From assembly GCA_003402285.1 (NCBI GenBank), contig QFXG01000017.1, positions 248,001 to 312,000 of the forward strand: 64,000 nt of DNA, written 5' to 3'. The translations under genes and the position numbers were made by a program. Below are positions 46,504-56,870 of the stretch, piece after piece (the stretch's first letter is position 1; each line of letters begins with the position of its first letter). This stretch comes from Candidatus Nitrotoga sp. SPKER. GTDB lineage: Bacteria; Pseudomonadota; Gammaproteobacteria; Burkholderiales; Gallionellaceae. Under the pieces are notes generated by a model. It did no database searches. It saw only the letters and a list, made by a program, of their open reading frames with translations, and was not told where the DNA came from.

Positions 46504-47418
46504 TCAAATTTTCTCAATGCTGTAGGTTACATGTAATGAGTGCCGTGCACCTGCTGCGATTTTAACTACGTTTTCCGCCGCATTCGCACTTTCTACACAG
46601 ACCATGCCGCGATAACCTGTATCGCTACCAAAATCGCCCATTTTCGTGGCTTTTTCTACCCATGGATTCCACACTACTGTGGAAAGACTACCGCGCTTGG
46701 CGACACGAATACAGCGGTTATGACCGCTATCAACAATCAGGCAATCTGAATCGGTATTTACATAAAGGCGGTCTACTTCTGTGTTTATGGTGATTGCGCC
46801 TGCTTGTGTTCTGCGCTGCCAATCACCCACCTTGTCAAGATAAGTGCAGCCTTCCAAACCGGTGATGCGAATTTTATCCACATCGCTGATAGCGAAGTAA
46901 GTATGTAACGCTTCGCCAATTTCGAACATCGTTTGGCCTGTATTTTCGGTAACAAGTTCTACTATCATCTGCTTGCCTATAGTGATGATGTTTCGTACTT
47001 GGCAAGCATGTGGCCATTGCGTAACAGGAATTGAACTCTGCGGCAATTCAAAGGTGATGCGCGTGCTGCCATCGGATAATGCTTCGCTGGCCACAATTTG
47101 CCAGGGAACAGTACGGGCAAATCCATGACCCGGAAAGGAGCTGTCGGTTGCATGGGCACCGAACCATGGCCAACAAATTGGCACGCCGCCACGAATAGAT
47201 TTGCCGCGTATTAATTTGGCTGCGGGACTCAGCCAAATGATTGGTTTTTCACCTACAGGCTCAAAGGTCATGACATGCGCGCCTTGTAATGCAATGGTAG
47301 ATTGCGCTTGTTTGTTGGCAATGCACGCAATGATCAAACCGTTCACGTCCTCAGTGAACTTAAGCTGCCCAGGAATGGCGAATTTTTCATTAAGCGAGGT
47401 TAAATCCAACGAGCTCAT
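46504..47418 (-). CDS. D-hexose-6-phosphate mutarotase (YeaD-like)
   Basis: 304 residues of the aldose-1-epimerase fold. IWLSPAAKLIRGKSIRGGVP, CWPWFGAHATDSSFPGHGFA, and LHTYFAISDVDKIRITGLEG match the YeaD group, which interconverts anomers of hexose-6-phosphates. The catalytic His and Glu pair are in HGFAR and in the C-terminal VCVESANA. The PilZ gene follows after 75 bases. Confidence 0.92.
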   Translation of the reverse strand: MSSLDLTSLNEKFAIPGQLKFTEDVNGLIIACIANKQAQSTIALQGAHVMTFEPVGEKPIIWLSPAAKLIRGKSIRGGVPICWPWFGAHATDSSFPGHGFARTVPWQIVASEALSDGSTRITFELPQSSIPVTQWPHACQVRNIITIGKQMIVELVTENTGQTMFEIGEALHTYFAISDVDKIRITGLEGCTYLDKVGDWQRRTQAGAITINTEVDRLYVNTDSDCLIVDSGHNRCIRVAKRGSLSTVVWNPWVEKATKMGDFGSDTGYRGMVCVESANAAENVVKIAAGARHSLHVTYSIEKI

Positions 47419-47773
47419 TTTTTAATCCTTGAAGTAATATTTCACGTTACATTTCTAAACACTTGTACTGCCCGGATCATTGCACTAGCAAATTTATTCG
47501 AAGTTAAATGCAGAGGAAGAATGACTACGATTGTTTACAGCACATCATACAACAATTATTTAATAGGGATTACGTAGCCATCTATGAGATAGCCGTATGC
47601 TTGCTAAGCGTGTACAGTAAAAATCGGATATAAATGCAGGCGGAGCTTGATAAAAGTGTATGTACGAGGTTTGTTAAGCCGCTGATATTGTATTGCATTT
47701 AGACTTCAGCCACTGTATCTGAGGCATCAAAATTCTGCTGCACGTTATGTGGCAATTAACCAAGGAGATTAAA
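47419..47773. other. Intergenic region upstream of the orthocaspase
   Basis: 355 bases between divergent genes; no gene. AAGGAG just before 47774 is the ribosome site. Promoters were not assigned. Confidence 0.5.
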
Positions 47774-48688
47774 ATGGAAAAAAAAGCCAAATTACCCACA
47801 ACTAAAGCCAAGGCAATGTCGTTACACATTGGTCTGAATGCTGTGAGCGCTACTGCATATGGTGGATGGAGCGGTGAGCTCAATGCCTGTGAGTTTGATG
47901 CCAAGGACATGGCGGCGATTGCCAAATCGTGCGGCATGAAATCCACCTTATTACTGACTAGGAAGGGTACGCGCGCCAATATGCTGGCTGCCATGCGTAA
48001 GGCTGCCAAGCAATTGATAGCCGGTGACTTGTTCTTTCTTACCTACTCCGGTCATGGCGGCCAAATTCCCGATGTCACTGGGGAAGAAGAGGATAAACAA
48101 GACGAGACCTGGTGTCTGTATGACGGACAGCTCATCGACGACGAGTTGTATTTTGAATTAAGCCAATTCGCAGCAGGGGTACGCGTGCTGGTGTTTTCCG
48201 ATAGTTGCCATAGCGGTACCGTGACACGTGCTGCACCGCCGCAGCCCGGCATGGTCTGGCCGATGACTGGGCGCTCAAAAATGATGCCATTTGCCGTGGG
48301 CATGCGTACTTATCGCGAACACCAAGCGTTTTACGATAAGCTGCAACAAGACGTGGCTAAAGCCGCCGGTAAAGCTTCGCTACCGGATCCAGACAGTGTG
48401 CTTGCTCAGCTGGTCGTGAGTCCGCGGCTAACTGCGATAGCGAAAAAATTTAAACCGGCAGTCATTCTAATCTCTGGCTGTCAGGACAATCAGACATCGA
48501 TGGATGGTGATCACAACGGCGCATTTACCGAGCAGCTGTTAAAGGTTTGGAACAACGGCTCTTTCCGTGGCAATTATGCTAAATTCCATGCCGCTATTAA
48601 GACGCTTTTGCCTGCCGAGCAGACGCCTAATCTATTTACACTGGGTGCGGCGGCGCGCTTTCTGAAGCAGCAGCCCTTCAGTATTTGA
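47774..48688 (+). CDS. Caspase-family (C14) protein, orthocaspase
   Basis: 304 residues from ATG 47774, preceded by AAGGAG. The catalytic dyad is His94 in [14 protein letters not shown] and Cys145 in [13 protein letters not shown]. The start [20 protein letters not shown] and [15 protein letters not shown] are typical of prokaryotic caspase-like enzymes that cleave after Arg or Lys. No other domain or signal peptide is fused. The gene stands alone with its own terminator, so partners cannot be read from context. Roles of relatives range from protein turnover to programmed death. Confidence 0.9.
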   Translation: MEKKAKLPTTKAKAMSLHIGLNAVSATAYGGWSGELNACEFDAKDMAAIAKSCGMKSTLLLTRKGTRANMLAAMRKAAKQLIAGDLFFLTYSGHGGQIPDVTGEEEDKQDETWCLYDGQLIDDELYFELSQFAAGVRVLVFSDSCHSGTVTRAAPPQPGMVWPMTGRSKMMPFAVGMRTYREHQAFYDKLQQDVAKAAGKASLPDPDSVLAQLVVSPRLTAIAKKFKPAVILISGCQDNQTSMDGDHNGAFTEQLLKVWNNGSFRGNYAKFHAAIKTLLPAEQTPNLFTLGAAARFLKQQPFSI

Positions 48689-48756
48689 TAAGCCGTTCGG
48701 TGTTGTCCGCGTTAGGCGAACAATGGGCTAGCACCAAGTCATGATAGTACGGTACT

Positions 48757-48806
48757 AATTATCCGACACTGATGAACATCATCAGTGCCGGGTAATTTTT
48801 TACCAC
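48757..48806 (+). terminator. Strong terminator after the orthocaspase
   Basis: AATTATCCGACACTGATGA - ACA - TCATCAGTGCCGGGTAATT followed by T residues. The 19-bp stem has one mismatch and one G-T pair. Confidence 0.85.
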
Positions 48807-48903
48807 ATAATAGAGAGAGGGAAAAAGATGCAGAAAAACATATTGCGGTGATTGGTCATTTTATCCAGATTTATTAGCATTCCAGCTAAATAATCACCGC
48901 TTG

Positions 48904-49170
<267 letters not shown>

Positions 49171-49177
49171 TTATCAA

Positions 49178-50195
<1,018 letters not shown>

Positions 50196-50199
<4 letters not shown>

Positions 50200-51536
50200 T
50201 GCACGGCTCCCTGGTTACCTGGCCTTGGGGTCTCTGGAGCACCCACTATTACGGTGGCCATTGCATCCGGGTTTACTCGCCGTTCAAAGGCTGCGCGAAT
50301 TTGTGCGATGGTGACTTTATCAACATTTCCGACAAAATCATCTAAATAGGTCAAAGGTAACTCATAAAATCCAATGACACTTAGGTAGTCAACTATTTTT
50401 TTATTACTATCGATACGTAGCGGAAAACCGCCAATGATATTTTGCTTGGATGCGTGTAATTCTTTTTGCGTCACGCCTTGATCAATAAATTTGCGTAGCG
50501 TAGTACGCACTAGTTGCAGTGCTTCATCAGCTTGATTTTTTTTGGTTTGCAATCCGATCTGATACGCGCCCGGCAGCTTCATCGGTATGAAATAACTATA
50601 GACACTATAAGCAAGGCCGCGTTTCTCGCGGATTTCGTGCATCAGACGGGATACAAATCCTCCGCCGCCGAGAATGTGGTTGCCCACATAAAGGGCAAAA
50701 TAATCGGGGTCTTTGCGTGCCAAACCGGGTGCACCCATCAAAATATGACTCTGCGTAGCCGGATGATTGATGTGTTGTTCATTCGCTTTAATTTGCATGG
50801 TCACCGGTGCAATCTGCGCCGCTTCAACACCTTGTGGCAATTGTTCGGTAAGCTTTTGCGCGATAGCTTCAGCTTCGGCGCGCGTCACATCGCCCATAAT
50901 GGCAACTACGGCAGTTTTGGCAAAATAATGTGACCGATAAAATGCCTCAATATCGGTGCGCTGAATATTTTCCACGGTGGCGACTTCACCCGCTGAGGGT
51001 AAACCATAAGGATGAGTACCAAATACAGCTTTGCCGAAAGCTTTTTCGGCAATTCTTTCCGGCTTTGTTTCGTCTTCTTTTAAACCAGCAATCAAGCGAG
51101 TTTTTTCTCGCGTCAACACATTTTCTTGAAACAGCGGATGTTGTAGCACGCGCGCCAAAATATCCAGCGCCTGAACGCGTTCAGCAGTGCTGCTTAATGT
51201 GCGCAAACTTATACCCGCACGATCCACATCGAAATTCTTTCCAAATTGCGCACCAATATCGGCCAGATTTCTCGCGATGTCGTCCTCACTTAAACCTTCT
51301 GCACCTAGATCCAGCATTCTATGGGTCAGCCCCGCCAATCCAGATTTTTCGGCCACATCAAAGCTGCTTCCTGCGGCAAAAGTCACTGTTAAATCCAGCA
51401 TGGGCAGATCATGGTTTTCCACAAAATATACCCGTGCGCCGCTGGGAGATATCCAATGCTGGATGTGAGGCGTGGCGAGTGCAGAGGTAATGCCGGCTAG
51501 AAACAGCAGCACAGCGGCAAGTAATTTAGTGTGCAT
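50196..51536 (-). CDS. M16 peptidase homologue without the HxxEH zinc motif
   Basis: 446 residues with a signal peptide (LLAAVLLFLAGITSALA). The position of the zinc motif reads AGLTHRMLDLGAEG, so HxxEH is absent. The C-terminal half keeps the substrate-binding GGGGFVSRLMHEIREKRGLA with Arg and a downstream Tyr (AYSVYSYF). This is the usual non-catalytic partner of two-subunit periplasmic M16 peptidases. Overlaps the catalytic subunit gene by 11 bases. Confidence 0.92.
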
Positions 51537-52911
51537 GTAATGTCCCTTTATTCATTTGTTTCGGGTTGCCGGAAAGTGGTTGTGGCTCAAGTACGGCCAT
51601 GGTTAGTTGGTCGTCCTGCAGAAATTCCCGTGCCACATCCTGTACCTGCTGTGCTGTTACCGCCTGCAATTTCTTCAGAATCAACGGAATAGTTTTGTAT
51701 GACAGTCCGATACTTTCCATCTGTCCAATCTGCATTGCTTGATAAAATAGTGAATCGAGTTTGTATACTTCACTGGCAGTCACTTGTGCCTTTACGCGTT
51801 TAAGTTCATCTTCATTTACGCCGTCACGTTTCAGAATTGCTATTTGTTCGCGCAAACTTTCTTCTAATTCCATCATGTTCTTGCCTTCACTGGGTGTGCC
51901 TTCTAACATGAACAGGCTTGGTCCGCGCGAGGTGGCGTCATATTCAGCGCCCACATTGCTGGCCAGTTGCTTTTCCCGCACTAATATTTTGTTCAAACGC
52001 GCTGAAGCATTGCCATCGAGAATGCCAGCCAGTATCTGCAAGGCATAGGGCTGCCAATCTTTCTCCGGGTCGCGTAACGAGGGGGCGTGATAAGCCATCA
52101 CCAGCTGCGGCAGCTGCGCCGGCGCTTTTACTACAATGCGCTTCACGCCTAACTGTGATGGCTCGTTAAAATGCTTGCGTGCAGGCAAACTACGCGCTGG
52201 AATCCCGCCATAGAAACGTTGCGCCAGCGCAAACACTTCGCTCGCCTTGACATCGCCCGCTATGACTAAGGTTGCATTATTGGGCACGTACCAATTTCTA
52301 TACCACGTCTTGGCATCATGGACGGAAAGTGTCTGCAAATCGTTCATCCAGCCAATTACCGGAGTCCGGTAAGGATGTTCCTGAAAGGCCGCGGCCATCA
52401 GTTTTTCATTCATCAGGGCGCGCGGTTCATCATCCGTGCGCATGCGTCGCTCTTCCATAACGACTTTAATTTCTTTGCTGAACTCAGTTTCTGTCAGATG
52501 TAAATTACGCATACGATCGGATTCAAGTTGCATGGCAAGAGGTAATTTGGATTTGTGTAACTGCTGGAAATAGGCAGTGTAATCGTTACTGGTGAAGGCA
52601 TTTTCGCGTCCGCCCGCAGCAGATATACGCTTGGAAAATTGCCCAACTGGCACGCTTTTGGTACCCTTGAACATCATGTGTTCCAGCACATGTGCAATAC
52701 CAGTGACGCCTATATTTTCGTCCATACTACCGGCGCGATACCATATTTGTTGAACGATAACGGGGGCACGGTGGTCTTCCTTGACGATGACCTTAAGGCC
52801 ATTGCCTAGAGTCTTCTCAAACACCTCTGCCTGTGCCTTAAAAGCGAGTAAAAGCATCGCAGGCCATAAAACAGCAATAGCCAGTAAAAATTTTAATATG
52901 TGTATACGCAT
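51526..52911 (-). CDS. M16 zinc peptidase, catalytic subunit
   Basis: 461 residues from ATG 52911; a longer frame starts at TTG 52929. A signal peptide (FLLAIAVLWPAMLLLAFKAQA) precedes the inverted zinc motif GIAHVLEHMMFKGT (HxxEH). The third ligand is expected in VVMEERRMRTDDEPRALMNE. It should be a periplasmic peptidase of peptides or small proteins, acting as a heterodimer with the next gene product. Confidence 0.93.
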   Translation of the reverse strand: MRIHILKFLLAIAVLWPAMLLLAFKAQAEVFEKTLGNGLKVIVKEDHRAPVIVQQIWYRAGSMDENIGVTGIAHVLEHMMFKGTKSVPVGQFSKRISAAGGRENAFTSNDYTAYFQQLHKSKLPLAMQLESDRMRNLHLTETEFSKEIKVVMEERRMRTDDEPRALMNEKLMAAAFQEHPYRTPVIGWMNDLQTLSVHDAKTWYRNWYVPNNATLVIAGDVKASEVFALAQRFYGGIPARSLPARKHFNEPSQLGVKRIVVKAPAQLPQLVMAYHAPSLRDPEKDWQPYALQILAGILDGNASARLNKILVREKQLASNVGAEYDATSRGPSLFMLEGTPSEGKNMMELEESLREQIAILKRDGVNEDELKRVKAQVTASEVYKLDSLFYQAMQIGQMESIGLSYKTIPLILKKLQAVTAQQVQDVAREFLQDDQLTMAVLEPQPLSGNPKQMNKGTLHAH

Positions 52912-53030
52912 TTTTTTAGCCCAAAACAACTCAATCAGAATAGAATAACGACGACGGCAAAAACCGCCGCCAGTGATGTGTATTATGCGCTATTTAGTTA
53001 CTTTTCTGCCACCTCCCAAAACTCCTTAAA

Positions 53031-54005
53031 ATGTTTGGCTTCCTAAAAAAAACTCCAATTGAAAGCAAGTCCAACCCGGTCGAAGAAACGCCTAAAAAAA
53101 GCGGCTGGATTAGCCGACTTAAGAGCGGGCTGGCACGCACTGCCGATCAAATGTCCGATTTATTTGGTCGGGGCGGTAAAATCGACGATGAACTGTATGA
53201 GGAGCTGGAAACTATCTTGATCACCGCCGATGTCGGCATGGACGCAACCCGTTTTTTACTGGCTGAGTTGCGTCGACAAGTTAAAGTGCAGCGGCTTACT
53301 GAAGCAGCTCAGCTAAAAGAGGCGTTGGCGCACGACCTGATCAAACTGCTCAAGCCACTGGCTCAACCTTTGGAAACCGATTTACATAAACCTTGCGTCA
53401 TTATGCTGGCCGGCGTAAATGGTGCGGGCAAAACAACCTCCATTGGTAAGCTGGCAAAGTATTTTCAAGGGCAGGGCAAGTCGGTACTACTGGCCGCAGG
53501 AGATACCTTTCGTGCAGCTGCGCGCGAACAGTTGATGGAATGGGGTGCGCGCAATAACGTTACTGTTATCGCCCAGCAAAGCGGTGATGCCGCAGCGGTG
53601 ATTTTCGATGCGGTGCAAGCAGCCCAGGCACGAAAAATCGACATCGTGCTGGCCGATACTGCCGGACGTTTGTCTACTCAGATCCATTTGATGGAGGAAA
53701 TTAAAAAGGTCAAACGCGTTATTGCCAAGGCGTTACCTGGCGCACCACATGAAGTGCTGCTGGTACTGGACGCAAACACCGGGCAGAACGCGCTAAGCCA
53801 AGTCAAGGCATTTGACGACGCGCTGGCTGTAACGGGATTGGTACTGACCAAGCTGGATGGTACTGCCAAAGGCGGCGTTATTGCTGCCATTGCCAAGGCG
53901 CATCCTATTCCTCTGCGTTTTATTGGTGTGGGAGAAGGATTGGATGACCTGCGACCATTTGTAGCGGAAGATTTTGTCACGGCACTTTTGGGGTTGGAGG
54001 AATGA
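53031..54005 (+). CDS. ftsY: Signal recognition particle receptor FtsY
   Basis: 324 residues; the short N-terminal A region (about 25 residues) lacks the long acidic tract of E. coli FtsY. The NG domain is complete: GVNGAGKTTSIGKLA, AGDTFRAAAREQL, VLADTAGRLSTQ, TKLDGTAKGGVI and FIGVGEGLDDLRPF. It docks SRP-ribosome complexes at the membrane. It overlaps ftsE by four bases, as in the classical ftsYEX operon. Confidence 0.96.
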   Translation: MFGFLKKTPIESKSNPVEETPKKSGWISRLKSGLARTADQMSDLFGRGGKIDDELYEELETILITADVGMDATRFLLAELRRQVKVQRLTEAAQLKEALAHDLIKLLKPLAQPLETDLHKPCVIMLAGVNGAGKTTSIGKLAKYFQGQGKSVLLAAGDTFRAAAREQLMEWGARNNVTVIAQQSGDAAAVIFDAVQAAQARKIDIVLADTAGRLSTQIHLMEEIKKVKRVIAKALPGAPHEVLLVLDANTGQNALSQVKAFDDALAVTGLVLTKLDGTAKGGVIAAIAKAHPIPLRFIGVGEGLDDLRPFVAEDFVTALLGLEE

Positions 54006-54655
54006 TCGAATTCCGTCAGATATGCAAGCGTTACCCTGGAGGTTATGAAGCACTGAAAAATGTTAGTTTCGAGGTCGCCGAAGGCGAAATGATATTTCTC
54101 ACTGGCCATTCTGGTGCAGGCAAAAGTACGTTGCTCAAGCTTATCGCTGCTATTGAACGCCCCAGTTCTGGCAGTATTGTCGTCAAAGGACAGAATGTCA
54201 GTTCGATCCAAAGCGGAGCATTGCCCTATTTGCGCCGCAATCTTGGCTTGATTTTCCAGGATCACAAAATACTGTACGATCGCAGCGTGTTTGACAATGT
54301 AATGTTGCCACTGCGAATTTGCGGCTTCGACCATCGTGAAAGTGCCAAGCGGGTGCGAGCAGCGCTAGACAAAGTAGGCTTGCTCAAGCGTGAAAAAAAC
54401 AACCCGATCGGGCTGTCCGGTGGTGAACAACAGCGTTTGTGCATCGCGCGCGCCATAGTCAACCGCCCTTCCATTCTGCTGGCAGACGAACCGACCGGCA
54501 ACCTTGATGCAGACTACGCCAGTGACATCATGGGTATTTTCAAATCATTCCATCAGGTCGGTGTTACGTTGCTGATTTCTTCACATGATGAAAGCATTTT
54601 GCGCCAGTTTAAGGGACGTGTGCTGGCACTAAAAAATGGGGAGTTATGCCCATGA
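54002..54655 (+). CDS. ftsE: Cell-division ATP-binding protein FtsE
   Basis: 217 residues. Walker [13 protein letters not shown], signature [10 protein letters not shown], Walker [12 protein letters not shown], and H-loop ISSHD are intact. With FtsX it forms an ABC-type complex that activates peptidoglycan hydrolases at the septum. Overlaps ftsX at its stop. Confidence 0.97.
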   Translation: MIEFRQICKRYPGGYEALKNVSFEVAEGEMIFLTGHSGAGKSTLLKLIAAIERPSSGSIVVKGQNVSSIQSGALPYLRRNLGLIFQDHKILYDRSVFDNVMLPLRICGFDHRESAKRVRAALDKVGLLKREKNNPIGLSGGEQQRLCIARAIVNRPSILLADEPTGNLDADYASDIMGIFKSFHQVGVTLLISSHDESILRQFKGRVLALKNGELCP

Positions 54656-55560
54656 GAAACTGGCTGATATCACATGCCCATGTGTTGCTGTTCACCTTGC
54701 GTCGTTTCTTCACGACACCGCTGTCCAGTGTGCTAAATATTCTAGTCATCGGAATCGCCCTTAGTTTGCCGGCAGGCATGTATTTAATACTTAAAAGTGT
54801 GCAGAGTCTGGCTGAACAAGCAGTGGGTACACCGCAAATTACTATATTCTTGAGCATGGATGCCAGCAATGACGAAGTCGTCAATATCGGTAAACAATTG
54901 AAACAACACGCTGGTATTAATCAGGTAAAGTTTGTGCCACGTGATCAAGCGCTGGAGCAACTAAAACAAACCACTGGATTGACCGACGTAATTGGCGGAC
55001 TGGCACAAAACCCGCTGCCGGATGCTTACGTTATTTATCCAAAAATATCCGATGCGCAAGCGTTGGAAGCGTTACGCGATGAGTTGCAAAAATGGCCTAA
55101 ACTTGAACATGTGCAACTGGATTCAGCGTGGGCACACAAGCTAGACGCAATGCTCAAATTTGGCCTGTTGGCCGTACTTATTCTCGCCGTGCTGCTCAGT
55201 TTTGCGCTAGTAGCCGTTACATTTAACACCATCCGTTTACAAATCCTCACCCAGCGTGAGGAAATCGAAGTGTCCAAATTGATCGGCGCCACCAATGCTT
55301 TTATTCGCCGCCCCTTTCTGTACTTCGGTCTTCTACAGGGGCTGTTAGGCGCGGGCGCAGCGTGGCTTATTATTACCCTCACCTTATATTTGCTCAATAA
55401 TAGCCTCTCTGAGTTGACGCATTTATATGTCAGTAGTTTTACGCTACATTTACCTTCGATAGGGGAGAGCTTTACACTGTTGTTTTTTTCGGCCTATCTT
55501 GGCTGGTTAGGTGCCTGGTTGTCCGTTGCCCAGCATTTATGGAAAATTGAACCTCGTTAA
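54652..55560 (+). CDS. ftsX: Cell-division membrane protein FtsX
   Basis: 302 residues from ATG 54652, which has GGGGAG at eight bases and overlaps the ftsE stop; ATG 54646 is too close to that site. Four transmembrane helices (about 25-45, 170-195, 220-245, 265-290) flank a periplasmic domain (about 50-165) and a cytoplasmic loop with QREEIEVSKLIGATNAFIRR. It passes the FtsE signal to periplasmic hydrolase activators. Confidence 0.95.
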   Translation: MRNWLISHAHVLLFTLRRFFTTPLSSVLNILVIGIALSLPAGMYLILKSVQSLAEQAVGTPQITIFLSMDASNDEVVNIGKQLKQHAGINQVKFVPRDQALEQLKQTTGLTDVIGGLAQNPLPDAYVIYPKISDAQALEALRDELQKWPKLEHVQLDSAWAHKLDAMLKFGLLAVLILAVLLSFALVAVTFNTIRLQILTQREEIEVSKLIGATNAFIRRPFLYFGLLQGLLGAGAAWLIITLTLYLLNNSLSELTHLYVSSFTLHLPSIGESFTLLFFSAYLGWLGAWLSVAQHLWKIEPR

Positions 55561-55621
55561 GGGTGTTAACTGACTCCAATCTCTATGTATGGCATTGTCT
55601 AGAAATTAAAATGAGGAAACC

Positions 55622-56833
55622 ATGAGATTCCAATATTTTTACCCAGTGCTGGCTGCCGGTTTCGTACTTGCTTTGTTTTCTTCGCTTGCTGTTGCTAAAA
55701 CACCGGAACAGATTTTTGAACAAGTGTCACCTTCCGTGGTGGTGGTGGATATCTTTGATTCGAAGGATGAATTCATAGGGCAGGGCAGTGGTGTGGTGAT
55801 CGGCGCAGGCCAGGTCATTACCAATTGTCATGTTGCGAAAAGAGGCAAAAGCCGACAAGTACGGCAATCCGGCAAAACTTTTTCTGCCACGATGCAATAT
55901 TCAGACCCTAGCCGCGATCTTTGCCAGTTAAATGTGCCAGATTTGCGCGCTCCGTCCGTTGTTCTGGGCACTGCTAAAAAGCTTAAGGTAGGTCAGCGCG
56001 TCTATGCTATCGGTGCACCGGAAGACCTGGAGCTGACCTTGAGCGAAGGATTGATCTCTAGTTTGCGTCCGCATGAAGGCTCGGACTATATCCAGACTTC
56101 CGCCGCGATTTCTCTTGGCTCCAGTGGGGGTGGACTATTTGATGACCAAGGGCAATTAATTGGTATCACCACGTTTTATCACGCGGAGGGGCAAAATCTT
56201 AATTTTGCCTTGCCCGTAGATTGGATAGGAGAGCTGCCGAAACGCGCTCAGGGCACTCCGGTGGTAGCGAAAAAGAGCGGGCTGGCCTGGCTTAACCGTG
56301 TTGTTGCGCTGGAGCACAAAAAAGACTGGCAAGGAATGTTGAAGCTCTCGCAGCAGTGGGTTAAAGCCGAGCCGGTGAGTGCCGACGCCTGGTTTAGCTT
56401 GGGCATTGCCCACAAAAATCTCAAACAACATGAGCAGGCAATTAAAGCTTACCGTAGCGCGCTGCGCATTCAGCCTGAATATGCAGACGCCTGGAATAAT
56501 TTGGGTAATATCCATAACAACATCAAACAATATGAACAGGCAATTCAGGCTTATCGGGAAGCGCTACGCATTGATCCAGAATATGCATCAGCCTGGAATA
56601 ATCTGGGTATTGCTTACGGCAATTTTAAACAATATGAGCAGGCGATTTCCGCTTTTCGGGAGGCGGTTCGCATCGAACCGGAAAAAGCAAGTGTCTGGTA
56701 TAACTTGGGTGAGGCTTATTCCCGTTCCGGTCAGCAGGACAAAGTGCTGGAGATTTATCAAACCTTACGCAAGCTCGATCTGCAAATAGCGAACACGTAT
56801 TCCAACGTTTTTATTGTGCCTTTTGCCAAGTAA
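55622..56833 (+). CDS. Periplasmic trypsin-like protease with four TPRs
   Basis: 403 residues with a signal peptide (VLALFSSLAVAK). The trypsin-like domain (about 30-205) has the triad His in ITNCHVAKRG, Asp in SDPSRDLCQL and Ser in SLGSSGGGLFDDQG. Instead of PDZ domains, tetratricopeptide repeats occupy about 250-390 (YADAWNNLGNIHNNIKQYEQ and near copies). It resembles DegP/HtrA in the catalytic part only. TPRs suggest protein-protein contacts in the periplasm. Gene starts about 60 bases after ftsX; cotranscription is possible. Confidence 0.88.
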   Translation: MRFQYFYPVLAAGFVLALFSSLAVAKTPEQIFEQVSPSVVVVDIFDSKDEFIGQGSGVVIGAGQVITNCHVAKRGKSRQVRQSGKTFSATMQYSDPSRDLCQLNVPDLRAPSVVLGTAKKLKVGQRVYAIGAPEDLELTLSEGLISSLRPHEGSDYIQTSAAISLGSSGGGLFDDQGQLIGITTFYHAEGQNLNFALPVDWIGELPKRAQGTPVVAKKSGLAWLNRVVALEHKKDWQGMLKLSQQWVKAEPVSADAWFSLGIAHKNLKQHEQAIKAYRSALRIQPEYADAWNNLGNIHNNIKQYEQAIQAYREALRIDPEYASAWNNLGIAYGNFKQYEQAISAFREAVRIEPEKASVWYNLGEAYSRSGQQDKVLEIYQTLRKLDLQIANTYSNVFIVPFAK

Positions 56834-56870
56834 TGTAGATATGCACCTTCATTATCACTTTAATACTTGT

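Noticed and set aside
50930-51490. 186-codon plus-strand ORF over the M16 peptidase gene
   Set aside because: Antisense shadow of a clear peptidase gene.
53678-54334. 218-codon minus-strand ORF over ftsY/ftsE
   Set aside because: Antisense to two well-conserved genes; no ribosome site and no family resemblance.
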